Shown: positions 42,403 through 52,184, numbered from the stretch's first letter. The stretch: DNA of 64,000 nt from Paraburkholderia azotifigens (GCF_007995085.1 NZ_VOQS01000003.1:1984001-2048000); one strand, 5' to 3'. Notes: a model not told the origin generated them from the sequence alone. Translations and numbers: made by a program.

Positions 42403-43413
42403 ATGCCTGAAGCTCCTACGCAGTCTTCGTCGGTGGTCGCGCTGCGGCGCGCGGCCCATCTTCATCCTGTACGCAATCCCGGCGTGCCTTTCGATCTCGC
42501 GTGGCTCGATGGGCTGCGCGTCAACCAGTCGGCTGTCGAGCGGCGCACGTCGACGCTCGGCACGCGCCGCACCGTCAAGAAGGACGCGCAGGCCGCATGG
42601 CTGCTGAAGGCCGTCACCTGCATCGATCTGACCACGCTCAACGGCGACGACACGGAAGGCCGCGTGCGGCGTCTGTGCGCGAAGGCGCGGCAGCCGGTGC
42701 GTGCCGATATCCTCGCCGCGCTCGACGTGCCCTCGCACAGCATCACGACGGGCGCCGTGTGCGTCTATCACCGCTACGTCGCGGCTGCCGTCGATGCGCT
42801 GCGCGGCAGCGGCATTCCCGTTGCCGCCGTGTCGACGGGCTTTCCCGCCGGTCTCATTCCGCATCCGCTGAAGCTGAAAGAGATTGAAGCGTCAGTGGCC
42901 GACGGCGCACAGGAAATCGACATCGTCGTCACGCGCGAGCATGTGCTCACGGGCAACTGGCAGGCGCTGTACGACGAAGTGCGCGAGTTCCGCGCCGCAT
43001 GCGGCGAAGCGCATCTGAAAGCGATTCTCGCGACGGGCGATATCCAGACGCTGTCGAACGTCGCGCGTGCGTCGATGATCTGCATGATGGCGGGCGCCGA
43101 TTTCATCAAGACGTCGACGGGCAAGGAAGGCGTCAACGCGACGCTCGACGTGTCGCTCGTGATGGCCCGCATGATTCGCGAGTACCACGCGCGCACGGGC
43201 ATCCTGATCGGCTTCAAGCCGGCAGGCGGCGTGTCGAATGCAAAGACAGCGCTGGCGTACCAGATCCTGATGAAAGAAGAACTGGGCCGTGCCTGGCTCG
43301 AACCCGAATTGTTCCGCTTCGGCGCGTCCAGTCTTCTCGCCGATATCGAACGCCAGCTCGAGCATCACGCGACTGGCCGCTATTCCGCCTTCAACCGTCA
43401 CCCCGTTGCCTGA
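42403..43413 (+). CDS. deoC: Deoxyribose-phosphate aldolase
   Basis: 336 residues from the ATG at 42403 (a longer frame from 42349 adds 18 residues). DeoC cleaves 2-deoxyribose-5-phosphate into acetaldehyde and glyceraldehyde-3-phosphate through a Schiff base. The lysine is K236 in GADFIKTSTGKEGV, with the second lysine in LIGFKPAGGV and the acid in GAQEIDIVV (D173). The N-terminal ~80 residues are an extension relative to the ~250-residue bacterial enzymes but are common in longer DeoC forms. First gene of the sugar operon; the next gene starts 13 bases after its stop. The acetaldehyde produced is a suitable substrate for that aldehyde dehydrogenase. Confidence 0.95.
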   Translation: MPEAPTQSSSVVALRRAAHLHPVRNPGVPFDLAWLDGLRVNQSAVERRTSTLGTRRTVKKDAQAAWLLKAVTCIDLTTLNGDDTEGRVRRLCAKARQPVRADILAALDVPSHSITTGAVCVYHRYVAAAVDALRGSGIPVAAVSTGFPAGLIPHPLKLKEIEASVADGAQEIDIVVTREHVLTGNWQALYDEVREFRAACGEAHLKAILATGDIQTLSNVARASMICMMAGADFIKTSTGKEGVNATLDVSLVMARMIREYHARTGILIGFKPAGGVSNAKTALAYQILMKEELGRAWLEPELFRFGASSLLADIERQLEHHATGRYSAFNRHPVA

Positions 43414-43426
43414 GCAGACCGATCCC

Positions 43427-45823
43427 ATGAGCGTAGCCGAGTATTTTTCATCGATGGAGTACGGTCCCGCACCGGAGGACGATCAACCCGCGCGCGCGTG
43501 GCTCGCGCAGCATGACGCGACGTTCGGTCATTTCGTCGACGGTGAATGGCGCGCGCCCGCAGCGGGCGAACGCTTCGCGTCGCATGAACCGGCGACGGGC
43601 GAATTTCTCGCGCAGGTCGCGCAGGGCGATGCAGCGGATATCGACGCCGCTGTCGCCGCCGCCCGCGCGGCCCAGCCCGCGTGGTTCGCGCTGGGCGGCG
43701 CGGGCCGCGCGCGGCATCTGTATGCGCTGTCGCGGATGGTGCAGCGTCACAGCCGTCTGTTCGCCGTGCTCGAAGCACTCGACAACGGAAAGCCGATCCG
43801 CGAGACGCGCGACATCGATATCCCCCTTGTTTCAAGGCACTTTCTGCATCACGCAGGCTGGGCGCAACTGCAGGACAGCGAGTTCAGGGACTTCGCGCCG
43901 CTCGGCGTGATCGGCCAGATCGTGCCGTGGAATTTCCCGCTGCTGATGCTCGCATGGAAGATCGCGCCCGCTATCGCGACGGGCAACTGCGTGGTGCTGA
44001 AGCCCGCCGAATACACGCCGCTGACGGCGTTGCTGTTCGCCGAACTCGCGCAGCGCGCGGGCTTGCCGAAGGGCGTGCTGAACGTGGTGACGGGCGACGG
44101 ACGCACGGGCGCCGCGCTCGTCGAGCATCCCGGCGTCGACAAGATCGCGTTCACGGGGTCGACGGAAGTGGGACGCCTGATTCGCGCGGCAACGGCGGGC
44201 ACGGGCAAGTCGCTGACGCTGGAACTGGGCGGCAAGTCGCCATTCATCGTGTTCGACGATGCGGATCTCGACGGCGCAGTGGAAGGTGTCGTCGACGCAA
44301 TCTGGTTCAATCAGGGACAAGTGTGCTGCGCGGGCTCGCGTCTGCTCGTGCAGGAAGGCGTGGCCGCGCGTTTCATCGACAAGCTCAAGCGCCGCATGGC
44401 GACTTTGCGGGTCGGTCCGTCGCTCGACAAGAGCATCGACATCGGCGCGATCGTCGACAAGGTGCAGCTGGAGCGGATCGCGACGCTCGTCGAAGCGGGC
44501 CGCCGCGAAGGCTGCGAGATCTATCAGTCGACGGAAGCGAACGTACCGGCAGACGGCTGCTTCTATCCGCCGACGCTCGTCACGGGTGTCGCGCCTGCAT
44601 CGACGTTGGCGCAGGAAGAAATCTTCGGCCCCGTCATCGTGACGATGACTTTCCGCACGCCCGACGAAGCTGTCGCGCTCGCCAACAACACGCGCTACGG
44701 CCTCGCGGCGAGCATCTGGAGCGAGACCATCGGCCGCGCGCTCGATATCGCGCCGCGCCTCGCGTGCGGCGTCGTGTGGGTCAACGCGACGAATCTGTTC
44801 GATGCCGCCGTCGGCTTCGGCGGCTATCGCGAGTCGGGTTATGGCCGTGAAGGCGGCCGCGAAGGGCTCTACGAATATGTGAAGCCGAAAGCGTGGCTTG
44901 CGCGTGACGAGCGTCGCCCCGTGCATCGCGTCACGTCGTCGTCGGCAATGCATGAAGCGCAGCCGGGCGCCGACGTGTTCGCAATCGACCGCACCGCGAA
45001 GCTCTTCATCGGCGGCAAGCAGGCGCGGCCCGACAGCGGCTATACGCTGCCCGTGTACGGCGCCGATGGTGAGATGGTCGGCGAAGTGGGCGACGGCAAC
45101 CGCAAGGACATCCGCAATGCCGTGGCAGCGGCGCGCGGCGCGCAGAAGTGGTCGCAGGCCACCGCGCACAACCGCGCGCAGGTGATCTACTACCTGGCGG
45201 AAAATCTTGCCGTGCGCGCGCAGGAATTCGCGCAGCAACTGGTCAAACGTACGGGTGTCAGCGAAGCCGAAGCGCGTCGCGAAGTGGATGCGTCGGTGAC
45301 GCGGCTCTTCACGTATGCTGCATGGGCCGACAAGTTCGACGGCGCGGTGCATGCGCCGCCGCTGCGTGGCGTCGCGCTCGCGATGAACGAGCCGCTCGGC
45401 GTGATCGGCGTGGCGTGTCCGGACGAAGCGCCGCTGCTGTCGTTCGTGTCGCTGGTTGCGCCCGCGCTCGCGATGGGCAATCGCGTCGTTGTGTTGCCGA
45501 GTTCGTCGAGTCCGCTTACAGTGACCGACTTCTATCAGGTTGTCGAGACGTCGGATGTGCCTGCTGGCGTGCTCAACATCGTGACGGGCGAACGCGGCGC
45601 GCTGCTCTCCGCGCTCGCGAAGCACGACGATGTGGATGCGCTGTGGTGCTTCGGCTCCGCGAAAGATTCGGCGCTGGCCGAACGTGAGTCGGTCGGCAAC
45701 CTGAAGCGCACGTTCGTCGATCACGGCCACGCATTCGACTGGTTCGACACAGCGAGCGAAGGCCCGGCGTTTCTGCGCCATGCAACACAAGTCAAGAACA
45801 TCTGGATACCGTATGGCGACTGA
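43427..45823 (+). CDS. Two-domain aldehyde dehydrogenase (ALDH16-like)
   Basis: 798 residues made of two ALDH-type halves. The first (~30-500) is complete: N169 in VPWNFP, E266 in LELGGKSP and nucleophile C300 in NQGQVCCAGS. The second (~520-790) keeps the fold (VAAARGAQKWSQATAHNRAQ, LGVIGVACPDEAPLLSF) but has no catalytic Cys motif, which is the pattern of the ALDH16 family, in which the second domain is structural. In this operon it most likely oxidises the acetaldehyde released by DeoC to acetate (inference from context). The start at 43427 is 13 bases after the deoC stop, so the two are co-translated. Confidence 0.93.
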   Translation: MSVAEYFSSMEYGPAPEDDQPARAWLAQHDATFGHFVDGEWRAPAAGERFASHEPATGEFLAQVAQGDAADIDAAVAAARAAQPAWFALGGAGRARHLYALSRMVQRHSRLFAVLEALDNGKPIRETRDIDIPLVSRHFLHHAGWAQLQDSEFRDFAPLGVIGQIVPWNFPLLMLAWKIAPAIATGNCVVLKPAEYTPLTALLFAELAQRAGLPKGVLNVVTGDGRTGAALVEHPGVDKIAFTGSTEVGRLIRAATAGTGKSLTLELGGKSPFIVFDDADLDGAVEGVVDAIWFNQGQVCCAGSRLLVQEGVAARFIDKLKRRMATLRVGPSLDKSIDIGAIVDKVQLERIATLVEAGRREGCEIYQSTEANVPADGCFYPPTLVTGVAPASTLAQEEIFGPVIVTMTFRTPDEAVALANNTRYGLAASIWSETIGRALDIAPRLACGVVWVNATNLFDAAVGFGGYRESGYGREGGREGLYEYVKPKAWLARDERRPVHRVTSSSAMHEAQPGADVFAIDRTAKLFIGGKQARPDSGYTLPVYGADGEMVGEVGDGNRKDIRNAVAAARGAQKWSQATAHNRAQVIYYLAENLAVRAQEFAQQLVKRTGVSEAEARREVDASVTRLFTYAAWADKFDGAVHAPPLRGVALAMNEPLGVIGVACPDEAPLLSFVSLVAPALAMGNRVVVLPSSSSPLTVTDFYQVVETSDVPAGVLNIVTGERGALLSALAKHDDVDALWCFGSAKDSALAERESVGNLKRTFVDHGHAFDWFDTASEGPAFLRHATQVKNIWIPYGD

Positions 45824-45903
45824 TCGTGTTCTGATCGCCTGACAGGATCCGACAGGTTCCGAACGAACCATAAGCGCGCCAACCGAATAACGGAGGAGAC
45901 AAC

Positions 45904-46374
45904 GTGCTGAAGAATCTGGACCCGCTGTTGAACGCCGATGTGCTGCACGCGCTGCGCGCGATGGGCCACGGCGACGAACTGGTGATTTGCGACGCGAACT
46001 TTCCGGGCGATTCGGTCGCGCGGGAGTCCGTCACGGGCAAGCTGCTGCGGCTCGATGGGGTCGATGCGCCGCGCGCGATTCGCGCGGTGCTGTCGGTGTT
46101 GCCGCTCGATACGTTCGTCGACGACCCCGCGCTGCGCATGGAAGTGGTCGGCGAGCCGAACACCATTCCCGCCGTGCAGCGCGAAGCGCAGGATGAAGTG
46201 AACAAGGCCGAAGGGCGCGAAGTGCCGTTCGTCGGCGTCGAGCGCTTTGCGTTCTATGCGCGCGCCAGGAAGGCGTACTGCGTGATCGCGACGGGCGAAC
46301 AGCGCGGCTACGGCTGCTTCGTGTTCAAGAAGGGCGTGCTGCTCGCGCCGGACGCTCCGGCTTCGAAGGGATGA
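45904..46374 (+). CDS. RbsD/FucU-family sugar mutarotase
   Basis: 156 residues, GTG start at 45904 preceded by GGAGGAG (45891-45897). The RbsD/FucU pattern is clear: MGHGDELVICDANFPGDS near the N-terminus (with the catalytic His) and the C-terminal VERFAFYARARKAYCVIATGEQRGYGCF. Such proteins interconvert pyranose/furanose or alpha/beta anomers so that the kinase gets the right form. Its stop overlaps the start of the sugar kinase gene (ATGA), fitting a sugar uptake role. Confidence 0.93.
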   Translation: MLKNLDPLLNADVLHALRAMGHGDELVICDANFPGDSVARESVTGKLLRLDGVDAPRAIRAVLSVLPLDTFVDDPALRMEVVGEPNTIPAVQREAQDEVNKAEGREVPFVGVERFAFYARARKAYCVIATGEQRGYGCFVFKKGVLLAPDAPASKG

Positions 46375-47339
46375 GCACGATGGCCATGCAACAGAAAGAA
46401 GGCCGCGTCGTCATTCTCGGCATCTATGTGACCGACCTCACGTTCCGCGCGGACCGCATGCCGCTGATGGGCGAAACGGTCGCGGGCAACGCGTTCAAGA
46501 TGGGGCCGGGCGGCAAGGGCTCGAATCAGGCCGTCGCGGCGGCGCGTGCGGGCGCGGATGTGGTGTTCGTCACGCGCATCGGCAACGACGCCTTCGGCGC
46601 GATTGCACGCTCCACGTGGGACGCCGAAGGCATCACGGCGCGGGCGTCGGTGATCGACGGCGCATCGACGGGCGCGGCTCATATTTTCGTCGACGACATC
46701 ACGGGCAAGAACGCGATTATCGTCGCATCGGGCGCGGCGGGCATGATGAACGCGGGCGACGTCGATGCGATCGAAGCCGATATCGCCTCGGCGCGCGTGT
46801 TCGTCACACAGCTCGAGCAACCCGTTTCGGCTGCGCGGCGCGGACTCGAAGTCGCGCGCAAGCATGGCGTGACGACGGTGTTCAATCCCGCGCCCGCCTT
46901 GCCGCTCGACGACAGCATCTTTCCGCTGTGCGACTACATCACGCCGAACGAAACAGAGACGGCTGCGCTGACGGGCATCGAAGTCCGCAACGTCGACGAT
47001 GCGCGCCGTGCCGCCGACGTGCTGCTCAAAAAAGGCGTGCGCAACGTGATCGTCACGCTCGGCGAAGCGGGCGCATTGCTGCACTCGGCCGGGCAATCGG
47101 TGTTCGTGCCCGCGTTCCAGTGCGGACGTGTGGTTGAAACGGCGGGTGCAGGCGATGGCTTCACGGGAGGTTTCGCGGCGGCGCTCGCGCGCGGCGCGGA
47201 TGCCGTCGAAGCGATGCGCTTCGGATGCGCGCTGGCGGGCATTTCGGTGACGCGGCCCGGCACGGCGCCGTCGATGCCGATGCTCGCGGAAGTCAACGAA
47301 GTGCTGTCGCGGGCCGGTCATCCGCTTTCAACGCATTGA
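46371..47339 (+). CDS. PfkB-family sugar kinase (ribokinase/deoxyribokinase-like)
   Basis: 322 residues. Ribokinase family features: sugar-binding MGPGGKGSNQAVAAARAGA (residues 44-62) and the ATP/catalytic motif ETAGAGDGFTGG with D262. It should phosphorylate the imported pentose at C5. Its neighbour deoC uses deoxyribose-5-phosphate, so a deoxyribokinase role is most economical, but ribose or another sugar cannot be excluded. The ATG overlaps the preceding stop. Confidence 0.92.
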   Translation: MSTMAMQQKEGRVVILGIYVTDLTFRADRMPLMGETVAGNAFKMGPGGKGSNQAVAAARAGADVVFVTRIGNDAFGAIARSTWDAEGITARASVIDGASTGAAHIFVDDITGKNAIIVASGAAGMMNAGDVDAIEADIASARVFVTQLEQPVSAARRGLEVARKHGVTTVFNPAPALPLDDSIFPLCDYITPNETETAALTGIEVRNVDDARRAADVLLKKGVRNVIVTLGEAGALLHSAGQSVFVPAFQCGRVVETAGAGDGFTGGFAAALARGADAVEAMRFGCALAGISVTRPGTAPSMPMLAEVNEVLSRAGHPLSTH

Positions 47340-47389
47340 GCGCGTGCGCCGCACGATGCGGCGCGCAGCATGAAGGAGTTCGTTCCGAC

Positions 47390-48409
47390 ATGAAGTCCTC
47401 GCTTTTCGCCCGTGTCTTTCACGACCGGCAACTGAATTTTCTGCTGGCCGTCAACGTGCTCGTCGTGCTTCTCGCGACGTGGATTTCACACGGCCAGTTC
47501 GTTTCGATCGACAACCTTCAGTCGATGGGCGGCCAGTTGCCCGAACTCGGGCTGCTGGCGCTCGGCATCATGTTGTCGATGGTGTCGGGCAACGGCGGTA
47601 TCGATCTGTCGGGCGTCGGGCTCGCGAACCTGTCGGGCATGGTCGCCGCGCTGATCGTGCCGAAGTTCATCAGTGGCGACGATTCGCCGATGCTCTATAC
47701 GAGCGTGTTCTGTGCGATCGTCGTCTGCATGGGCGCGATTGGCGGCTTGATTAACGGCGTCGTGATCGCGCGTCTGCGTCTGACGCCGATTCTCTGCACG
47801 CTCGGCACGCAGTTGCTGTTCACGGGCTGCGCGGTCGTGCTGAGCAACGGCGCATCGGTGCATGTCGATTATGTCGAGCCGCTCTCGGATATCGGCAATG
47901 GCACGTGGTTCCAGGTGCCCATTGCATTCGTGATCTTCATCGCGGCCGTGGTCGTGCTCGGCTGGCTGCTGCGGCGCAGTCCGTTCGGCTTGCGGCTTTA
48001 TCTGATGGGCACGAATCCGAAGGCGGCGTTTTACACGGGCATCCCGCGCGCGCGCATGCTGATCCTCACGTACGCGATGTGCGGCATCCTCGCGTCGCTC
48101 GCGGGGCTCATTAGCGTCACGCATACGTCGAGCGCGAAGTGGGACTACGGCAATTCGTATCTGCTCATCGCGATTCTGATTGCCGTGATGGGCGGCGTGA
48201 ATCCGGCGGGCGGTTATGGCCGCATCGTCTGCGTGTTTTTCGCCGCGACGGTGCTGCAGTTTCTGTCGAGCTTCTTCAATCTGCTCGGCGTTTCGCAGTT
48301 TTTCGGCGATTGCGCGTGGGGTTTCCTGCTGCTGGCGTCGCTCGCGTTTGCGGGCGGCGAGCGGGTGCGCGCGATCTTCGGTTTCGCGCAGCCGAACCAG
48401 AGGCGCTAG
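47390..48409 (+). CDS. Sugar ABC transporter permease (RbsC/LsrC type)
   Basis: 339 residues with ~9-10 hydrophobic segments of the BPD_transp_2 family, including LGIMLSMVSGNGGIDLSGVG and ILIAVMGGVNPAGGYG. The longer frame upstream is in the kinase gene's shadow; the ATG at 47390 begins MKSSLFARVFHDRQL. One of two permeases (the other at 51126), an LsrC/LsrD-like heteromeric arrangement. Confidence 0.93.
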   Translation: MKSSLFARVFHDRQLNFLLAVNVLVVLLATWISHGQFVSIDNLQSMGGQLPELGLLALGIMLSMVSGNGGIDLSGVGLANLSGMVAALIVPKFISGDDSPMLYTSVFCAIVVCMGAIGGLINGVVIARLRLTPILCTLGTQLLFTGCAVVLSNGASVHVDYVEPLSDIGNGTWFQVPIAFVIFIAAVVVLGWLLRRSPFGLRLYLMGTNPKAAFYTGIPRARMLILTYAMCGILASLAGLISVTHTSSAKWDYGNSYLLIAILIAVMGGVNPAGGYGRIVCVFFAATVLQFLSSFFNLLGVSQFFGDCAWGFLLLASLAFAGGERVRAIFGFAQPNQRR

Positions 48410-48509
48410 CGCGGCATCAACGGTTTCAGCGGACATCGGGGCCCTGGATTTCCGCCGACATGCCATGAAGGGGCGACACCAAACGACGAAAGGCAAAGGA
48501 GACGAACAC

Positions 48510-49514
48510 ATGAAACTGACCCGACTGAGCGCCGCTCTCGCAACGGGCGCACTCGCGCTTGGCGTGATCGCCGCTGCGCAGGCCGCCACCAACGAAACGA
48601 TCGTCACGGTCGTCAAGGTGACGGGCATCAACTGGTTCAACCGGATGGACGAAGGCGTCAAGGAGTTCGCGAAGGACAACCCCGGCGTGCAGGCGTACCA
48701 GACGGGCCCGGGCCGTGCCGACGCCGCGCAGCAGCTGAAGATCATCGAAGACCTGATCGCGAAGAAAGTCACGGCCATCGCCGTGGTTCCGTACGATCCG
48801 CCGACGCTCGAACCCGCGCTGAAGAAAGCGATGGATCGCGGCATCAAGGTCGTCACGCATGAAGCGGACAACGCGAAGAACACGATGGTCGACATCGAGG
48901 CATTCGACAATTCCGCCTACGGCGCGGGCCTGAACGAGCGCCTTGCATCGTGCATGAAGCAGGACGGCAAATGGGCTGTGCTGGTTGGCTCGCTCGGCAG
49001 CCGCTCGCAGGTGCAATGGGCCGATGGCGGCATCAACAACGCCAAGGCGAAGTACTCGAAGATGAATCTCGTCGAGCCGAAGCTCGAAACGAACAACGAC
49101 GGCGAGAAGGCGTATGAAGTCGCGAAGGAAGTGCTGCGCAAGCATCCCGACCTCAAGGGCTTCCAGGGCTCGTCGTCGCTGGATGTGATCGGCATTGGCC
49201 GCGCCGTCGAGGAGGCCGGTCTGCAAGGCAAGATCTGCGTGTACGGCACGGGTCTGCCGACGGAAGCGGGCAAGTTCCTCGAAAGCGGCGCTGTGAACGG
49301 CATTGCGTTCTGGGATCCGAAGCTCGCCGGTCTCGCGATGAACAAGGTTGCGCAGATGCTGGTCGATGGCAAGACCGTGCAGAACGGCGCGGACCTCGGC
49401 ATTCCGGGCTATACGAAGGTGACGGTCGAGAAGGGTCCGGGCAAGGGCATCATCGTGCGCGGCCAGGGCTGGGTCAACGTCGACAAGTCGAACTACAAGC
49501 AATACAACTTCTGA
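48510..49514 (+). CDS. Sugar ABC transporter substrate-binding protein (LsrB/RbsB-like)
   Basis: 334 residues from the ATG at 48510 (AAAGGAG upstream). Sec signal peptide of ~25 residues ending AQA, then a type I periplasmic binding protein: VVKVTGINWFNRMDEGVKEF, VVPYDPPTLEPALKKAMDRG and the end SNYKQYNF, which resembles LsrB-like proteins (ending KYDF). The protein captures the sugar in the periplasm; the ligand is probably a furanose or deoxy-sugar, inferred from the operon and not readable from the sequence. Confidence 0.93.
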   Translation: MKLTRLSAALATGALALGVIAAAQAATNETIVTVVKVTGINWFNRMDEGVKEFAKDNPGVQAYQTGPGRADAAQQLKIIEDLIAKKVTAIAVVPYDPPTLEPALKKAMDRGIKVVTHEADNAKNTMVDIEAFDNSAYGAGLNERLASCMKQDGKWAVLVGSLGSRSQVQWADGGINNAKAKYSKMNLVEPKLETNNDGEKAYEVAKEVLRKHPDLKGFQGSSSLDVIGIGRAVEEAGLQGKICVYGTGLPTEAGKFLESGAVNGIAFWDPKLAGLAMNKVAQMLVDGKTVQNGADLGIPGYTKVTVEKGPGKGIIVRGQGWVNVDKSNYKQYNF

Positions 49515-49591
49515 TCGTCGCATGATGGCGTGCGGGCTTTGCAGGTGATGGTCCGCACGCTTCGATTTCATCTGGAGCACGGCTTTTCAGC

Positions 49592-51124
49592 ATGAATCAA
49601 CACGTATCCTCCACGCCGTTCCTGCAGGTGGCCGGCGTACACAAGCGGTTCACGGGCGTGCATGCGTTGCGCGGCGTGAGTCTGTCGTTCGAGCGCGGCC
49701 AGATCTATCATCTGCTGGGCGAAAACGGCTGCGGCAAGAGCACGCTGATCAAGATCATCTCCGGTGCGCAGCCGCCCGATGAAGGCGAGCTGATCATCGA
49801 GGGCGTGAGCCATGCGCGTCTCTCGGCGCTCGAATCGCTCGCGGCGGGCATCGAAACGGTCTATCAGGATCTGTCGCTGCTGCCGAACATGAGCGTCGCG
49901 GAGAACGTCGCGCTGACGTCGGAGCTTGCGGAGCACAACGGACGCCTCACGCGCACGTTTGACCGCAAGGCGCTCGCGCGCACGGCGGCGAAAGCGCTCG
50001 AAGCCGTCGGCCTGCCAGGCGATGCCGAATTTCAGGCGACGCTGATCGAACAGTTGCCGCTCGCGACGCGGCAACTCGTGGCGATTGCGCGCGCGATCGC
50101 GAGCGAAGCGAAGTTCGTCATCATGGACGAGCCGACCACGTCGCTCACGCAGAAAGAAGTGGACAACCTGATCGCGGTGCTCGGCAATCTGCGCGCGCAG
50201 GGCGTGACGGTGCTGTTCGTGAGCCACAAGCTCGACGAATGCTATGCGATCGGCGGCGAAGTGATCGTGCTGCGCGACGGCCAGAAGATGGCGCAAGGCC
50301 CGATCACCGATTACACGAAAGCGCAGATCAGCGAACTGATGACGGGCCGTCATCTGTCGAGCGAGCGCTATCGCGAAGGCGAAGTCGGCAAGGAAGTCGT
50401 GCTCGACGTGAAGGGCTATACGCGCGGCACGCAGTTTCGCGATGTCTCGTTCGCGTTGCATCGCGGCGAGATTCTCGGCGTGACGGGTCTGCTCGATTCG
50501 GGCCGCAACGAACTTGCGCGCTCGCTCGCGGGTGTTGCGCCGGCGGAGAGCGGCACGGTGACGCTCGAAGGCAGGTCGATCGTGCTGCGCACGCCGTCGG
50601 ATGCGAAGAATCACCGGATCGGCTATGTGCCAGAAGACCGCCTGAACGAAGGGCTATTCCTCGACAAGCCGATTCGCGACAACGTGATCACCGCGATGAT
50701 TTCGAGCCTGCGCGACCGCTTCGGGCAGATCGACCGCACGCGCGCACAGGAACTTGCCGAGCAGACGGTGAAGGACTTGCAGATCGCGACGCCGGGTGTC
50801 GACAAGCCGGTGCAGTCGCTGTCGGGCGGCAACCAGCAGCGCGTGCTGATCGGGCGCTGGCTCGCGATCGATCCGCGCGTGCTGATTCTGCATGGGCCGA
50901 CGGTGGGCGTGGATGTCGGTTCGAAGGACATCATTTATCGGATCATGCAGAAGCTGTCGCAGCGCGGCATCGGCATCATTCTGATCAGCGATGACCTGCC
51001 CGAATTGCTGCAGAACTGCGATCGCATTCTGATGATGAAGAAGGGCCGCGTGGCGAGCCAGTATCGCGCGGACCAGTTGAACGAAGCCGAGCTGTATCAC
51101 GCTCTGCTCTCAGAGGCTGCATGA
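49592..51124 (+). CDS. Sugar ABC transporter ATPase, two-domain (RbsA/LsrA type)
   Basis: 510 residues with two ABC domains. The first has an intact Walker A GENGCGKST (43-51) and Walker B FVIMDEPTTSL. The second has a degenerate Walker A (GVTGLLDSGRNELA) but a full signature LSGGNQQRV, as usual for ribose/galactose-type ATPases. It powers the importer made with the two permeases and the binding protein. The next permease starts one base after its stop. Confidence 0.95.
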   Translation: MNQHVSSTPFLQVAGVHKRFTGVHALRGVSLSFERGQIYHLLGENGCGKSTLIKIISGAQPPDEGELIIEGVSHARLSALESLAAGIETVYQDLSLLPNMSVAENVALTSELAEHNGRLTRTFDRKALARTAAKALEAVGLPGDAEFQATLIEQLPLATRQLVAIARAIASEAKFVIMDEPTTSLTQKEVDNLIAVLGNLRAQGVTVLFVSHKLDECYAIGGEVIVLRDGQKMAQGPITDYTKAQISELMTGRHLSSERYREGEVGKEVVLDVKGYTRGTQFRDVSFALHRGEILGVTGLLDSGRNELARSLAGVAPAESGTVTLEGRSIVLRTPSDAKNHRIGYVPEDRLNEGLFLDKPIRDNVITAMISSLRDRFGQIDRTRAQELAEQTVKDLQIATPGVDKPVQSLSGGNQQRVLIGRWLAIDPRVLILHGPTVGVDVGSKDIIYRIMQKLSQRGIGIILISDDLPELLQNCDRILMMKKGRVASQYRADQLNEAELYHALLSEAA

Positions 51125-51125
51125 G

Positions 51126-52172
51126 ATGTCGTCTATCATGAACCGGACCATGACTACCCCCAACGTCGTCGAAATCGCGCCTGAAGTAAAGCCGCCCACG
51201 TGGCGCGCGAAGCTTTCGCGCAACCCGGAGTGGTTCACCGCGGCGCTGATCGTCGTGATGTGTGTGATCGTCGGCGCGATCAATCCGCGCTTCTTCCAGT
51301 TCGCAACGCTGTTCGATCTGCTGCACTCGGCGACGACGATGTCGCTGTTCGCGCTCGGCACGCTTGTCGTGCTGGCGTCGGGCGGCATCGACGTGTCGTT
51401 CACGGCGATCGGCGCGCTGACGATGTATGCGATTACGAAGGCTGTGTTTGCCTGGTGGCCTGATGCACCGTTCGCGTTGATTCTCGTTGTCGGCGCGTTG
51501 GGCGGGATCGTGCTGGGCGTGATCAACGGTGTGCTCGTGCATCGGCTGAAGGCGCCTTCGCTGATCGTGACGATCGGCACGCAATATTTATATCGCGGTG
51601 TGCTGTTGACGTTCGTCGGCACGACGTTCTTCATGAACATTCCGCATAGCATGGATCACTTCGGGCGTATTCCGCTGTTCTTCTATCACACGGCGGATGG
51701 GTTGCGGGCGGTGCTGCCTGCTTCCGTTATTGCGCTGGTTCTTGCTGCTGTCGTGACGTGGTGGCTGCTGAATCGCACGATGATGGGGCGTGGTGTTTAT
51801 GCCATGGGCGGTAGTCTCGCAATTGCCGAGCGGCTTGGATATAACCTTCGCGCGATTCATCTGTTTGTGTTTGGTTACACCGGGATGCTGGCTGGGATTG
51901 CCGGGATTTTGCATGTGTCGAATAATCGGCTGGCTAATCCTTTCGATCTTGTTGGAACTGAGCTTGATGTTATTGCCGCTGTGATTTTAGGTGGTGCTCG
52001 TATTACGGGTGGCACGGGTACGGTCGTTGGGACGCTGCTCGGTGTCGTGCTCGTTACGCTCATTAATAGCGTGCTTATTCTCGTCGGGGTGCCTAGCACC
52101 TGGCAGAAGGTTATTATCGGCGCGTTTATTCTTGTCGCTGGGACGTTGTTTGCTTTGCAGCGCAAGGCGTAA
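51126..52172 (+). CDS. Sugar ABC transporter permease (RbsC/LsrD type)
   Basis: 348 residues, BPD_transp_2 family with ~9 hydrophobic segments (TLVVLASGGIDVSFTAIGAL; MLAGIAGILHVSNNRLANPF; VILGGARITGGTGTVVGTLLG). Last gene of the sugar operon. Its codon use changes along the gene: by hand count about 10% of the first 110 codons end in T, against about 44% of the last 111. The shift grows toward the palindromic element that begins directly after the stop codon, and is mirrored in the convergent DeoR gene. Function looks intact. Confidence 0.93.
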   Translation: MSSIMNRTMTTPNVVEIAPEVKPPTWRAKLSRNPEWFTAALIVVMCVIVGAINPRFFQFATLFDLLHSATTMSLFALGTLVVLASGGIDVSFTAIGALTMYAITKAVFAWWPDAPFALILVVGALGGIVLGVINGVLVHRLKAPSLIVTIGTQYLYRGVLLTFVGTTFFMNIPHSMDHFGRIPLFFYHTADGLRAVLPASVIALVLAAVVTWWLLNRTMMGRGVYAMGGSLAIAERLGYNLRAIHLFVFGYTGMLAGIAGILHVSNNRLANPFDLVGTELDVIAAVILGGARITGGTGTVVGTLLGVVLVTLINSVLILVGVPSTWQKVIIGAFILVAGTLFALQRKA

Positions 52173-52184
52173 GGGTTTTTTTGT

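Noticed and set aside
43832..45871. 679-residue minus-strand frame
   Set aside because: Antisense shadow of the two-domain aldehyde dehydrogenase.
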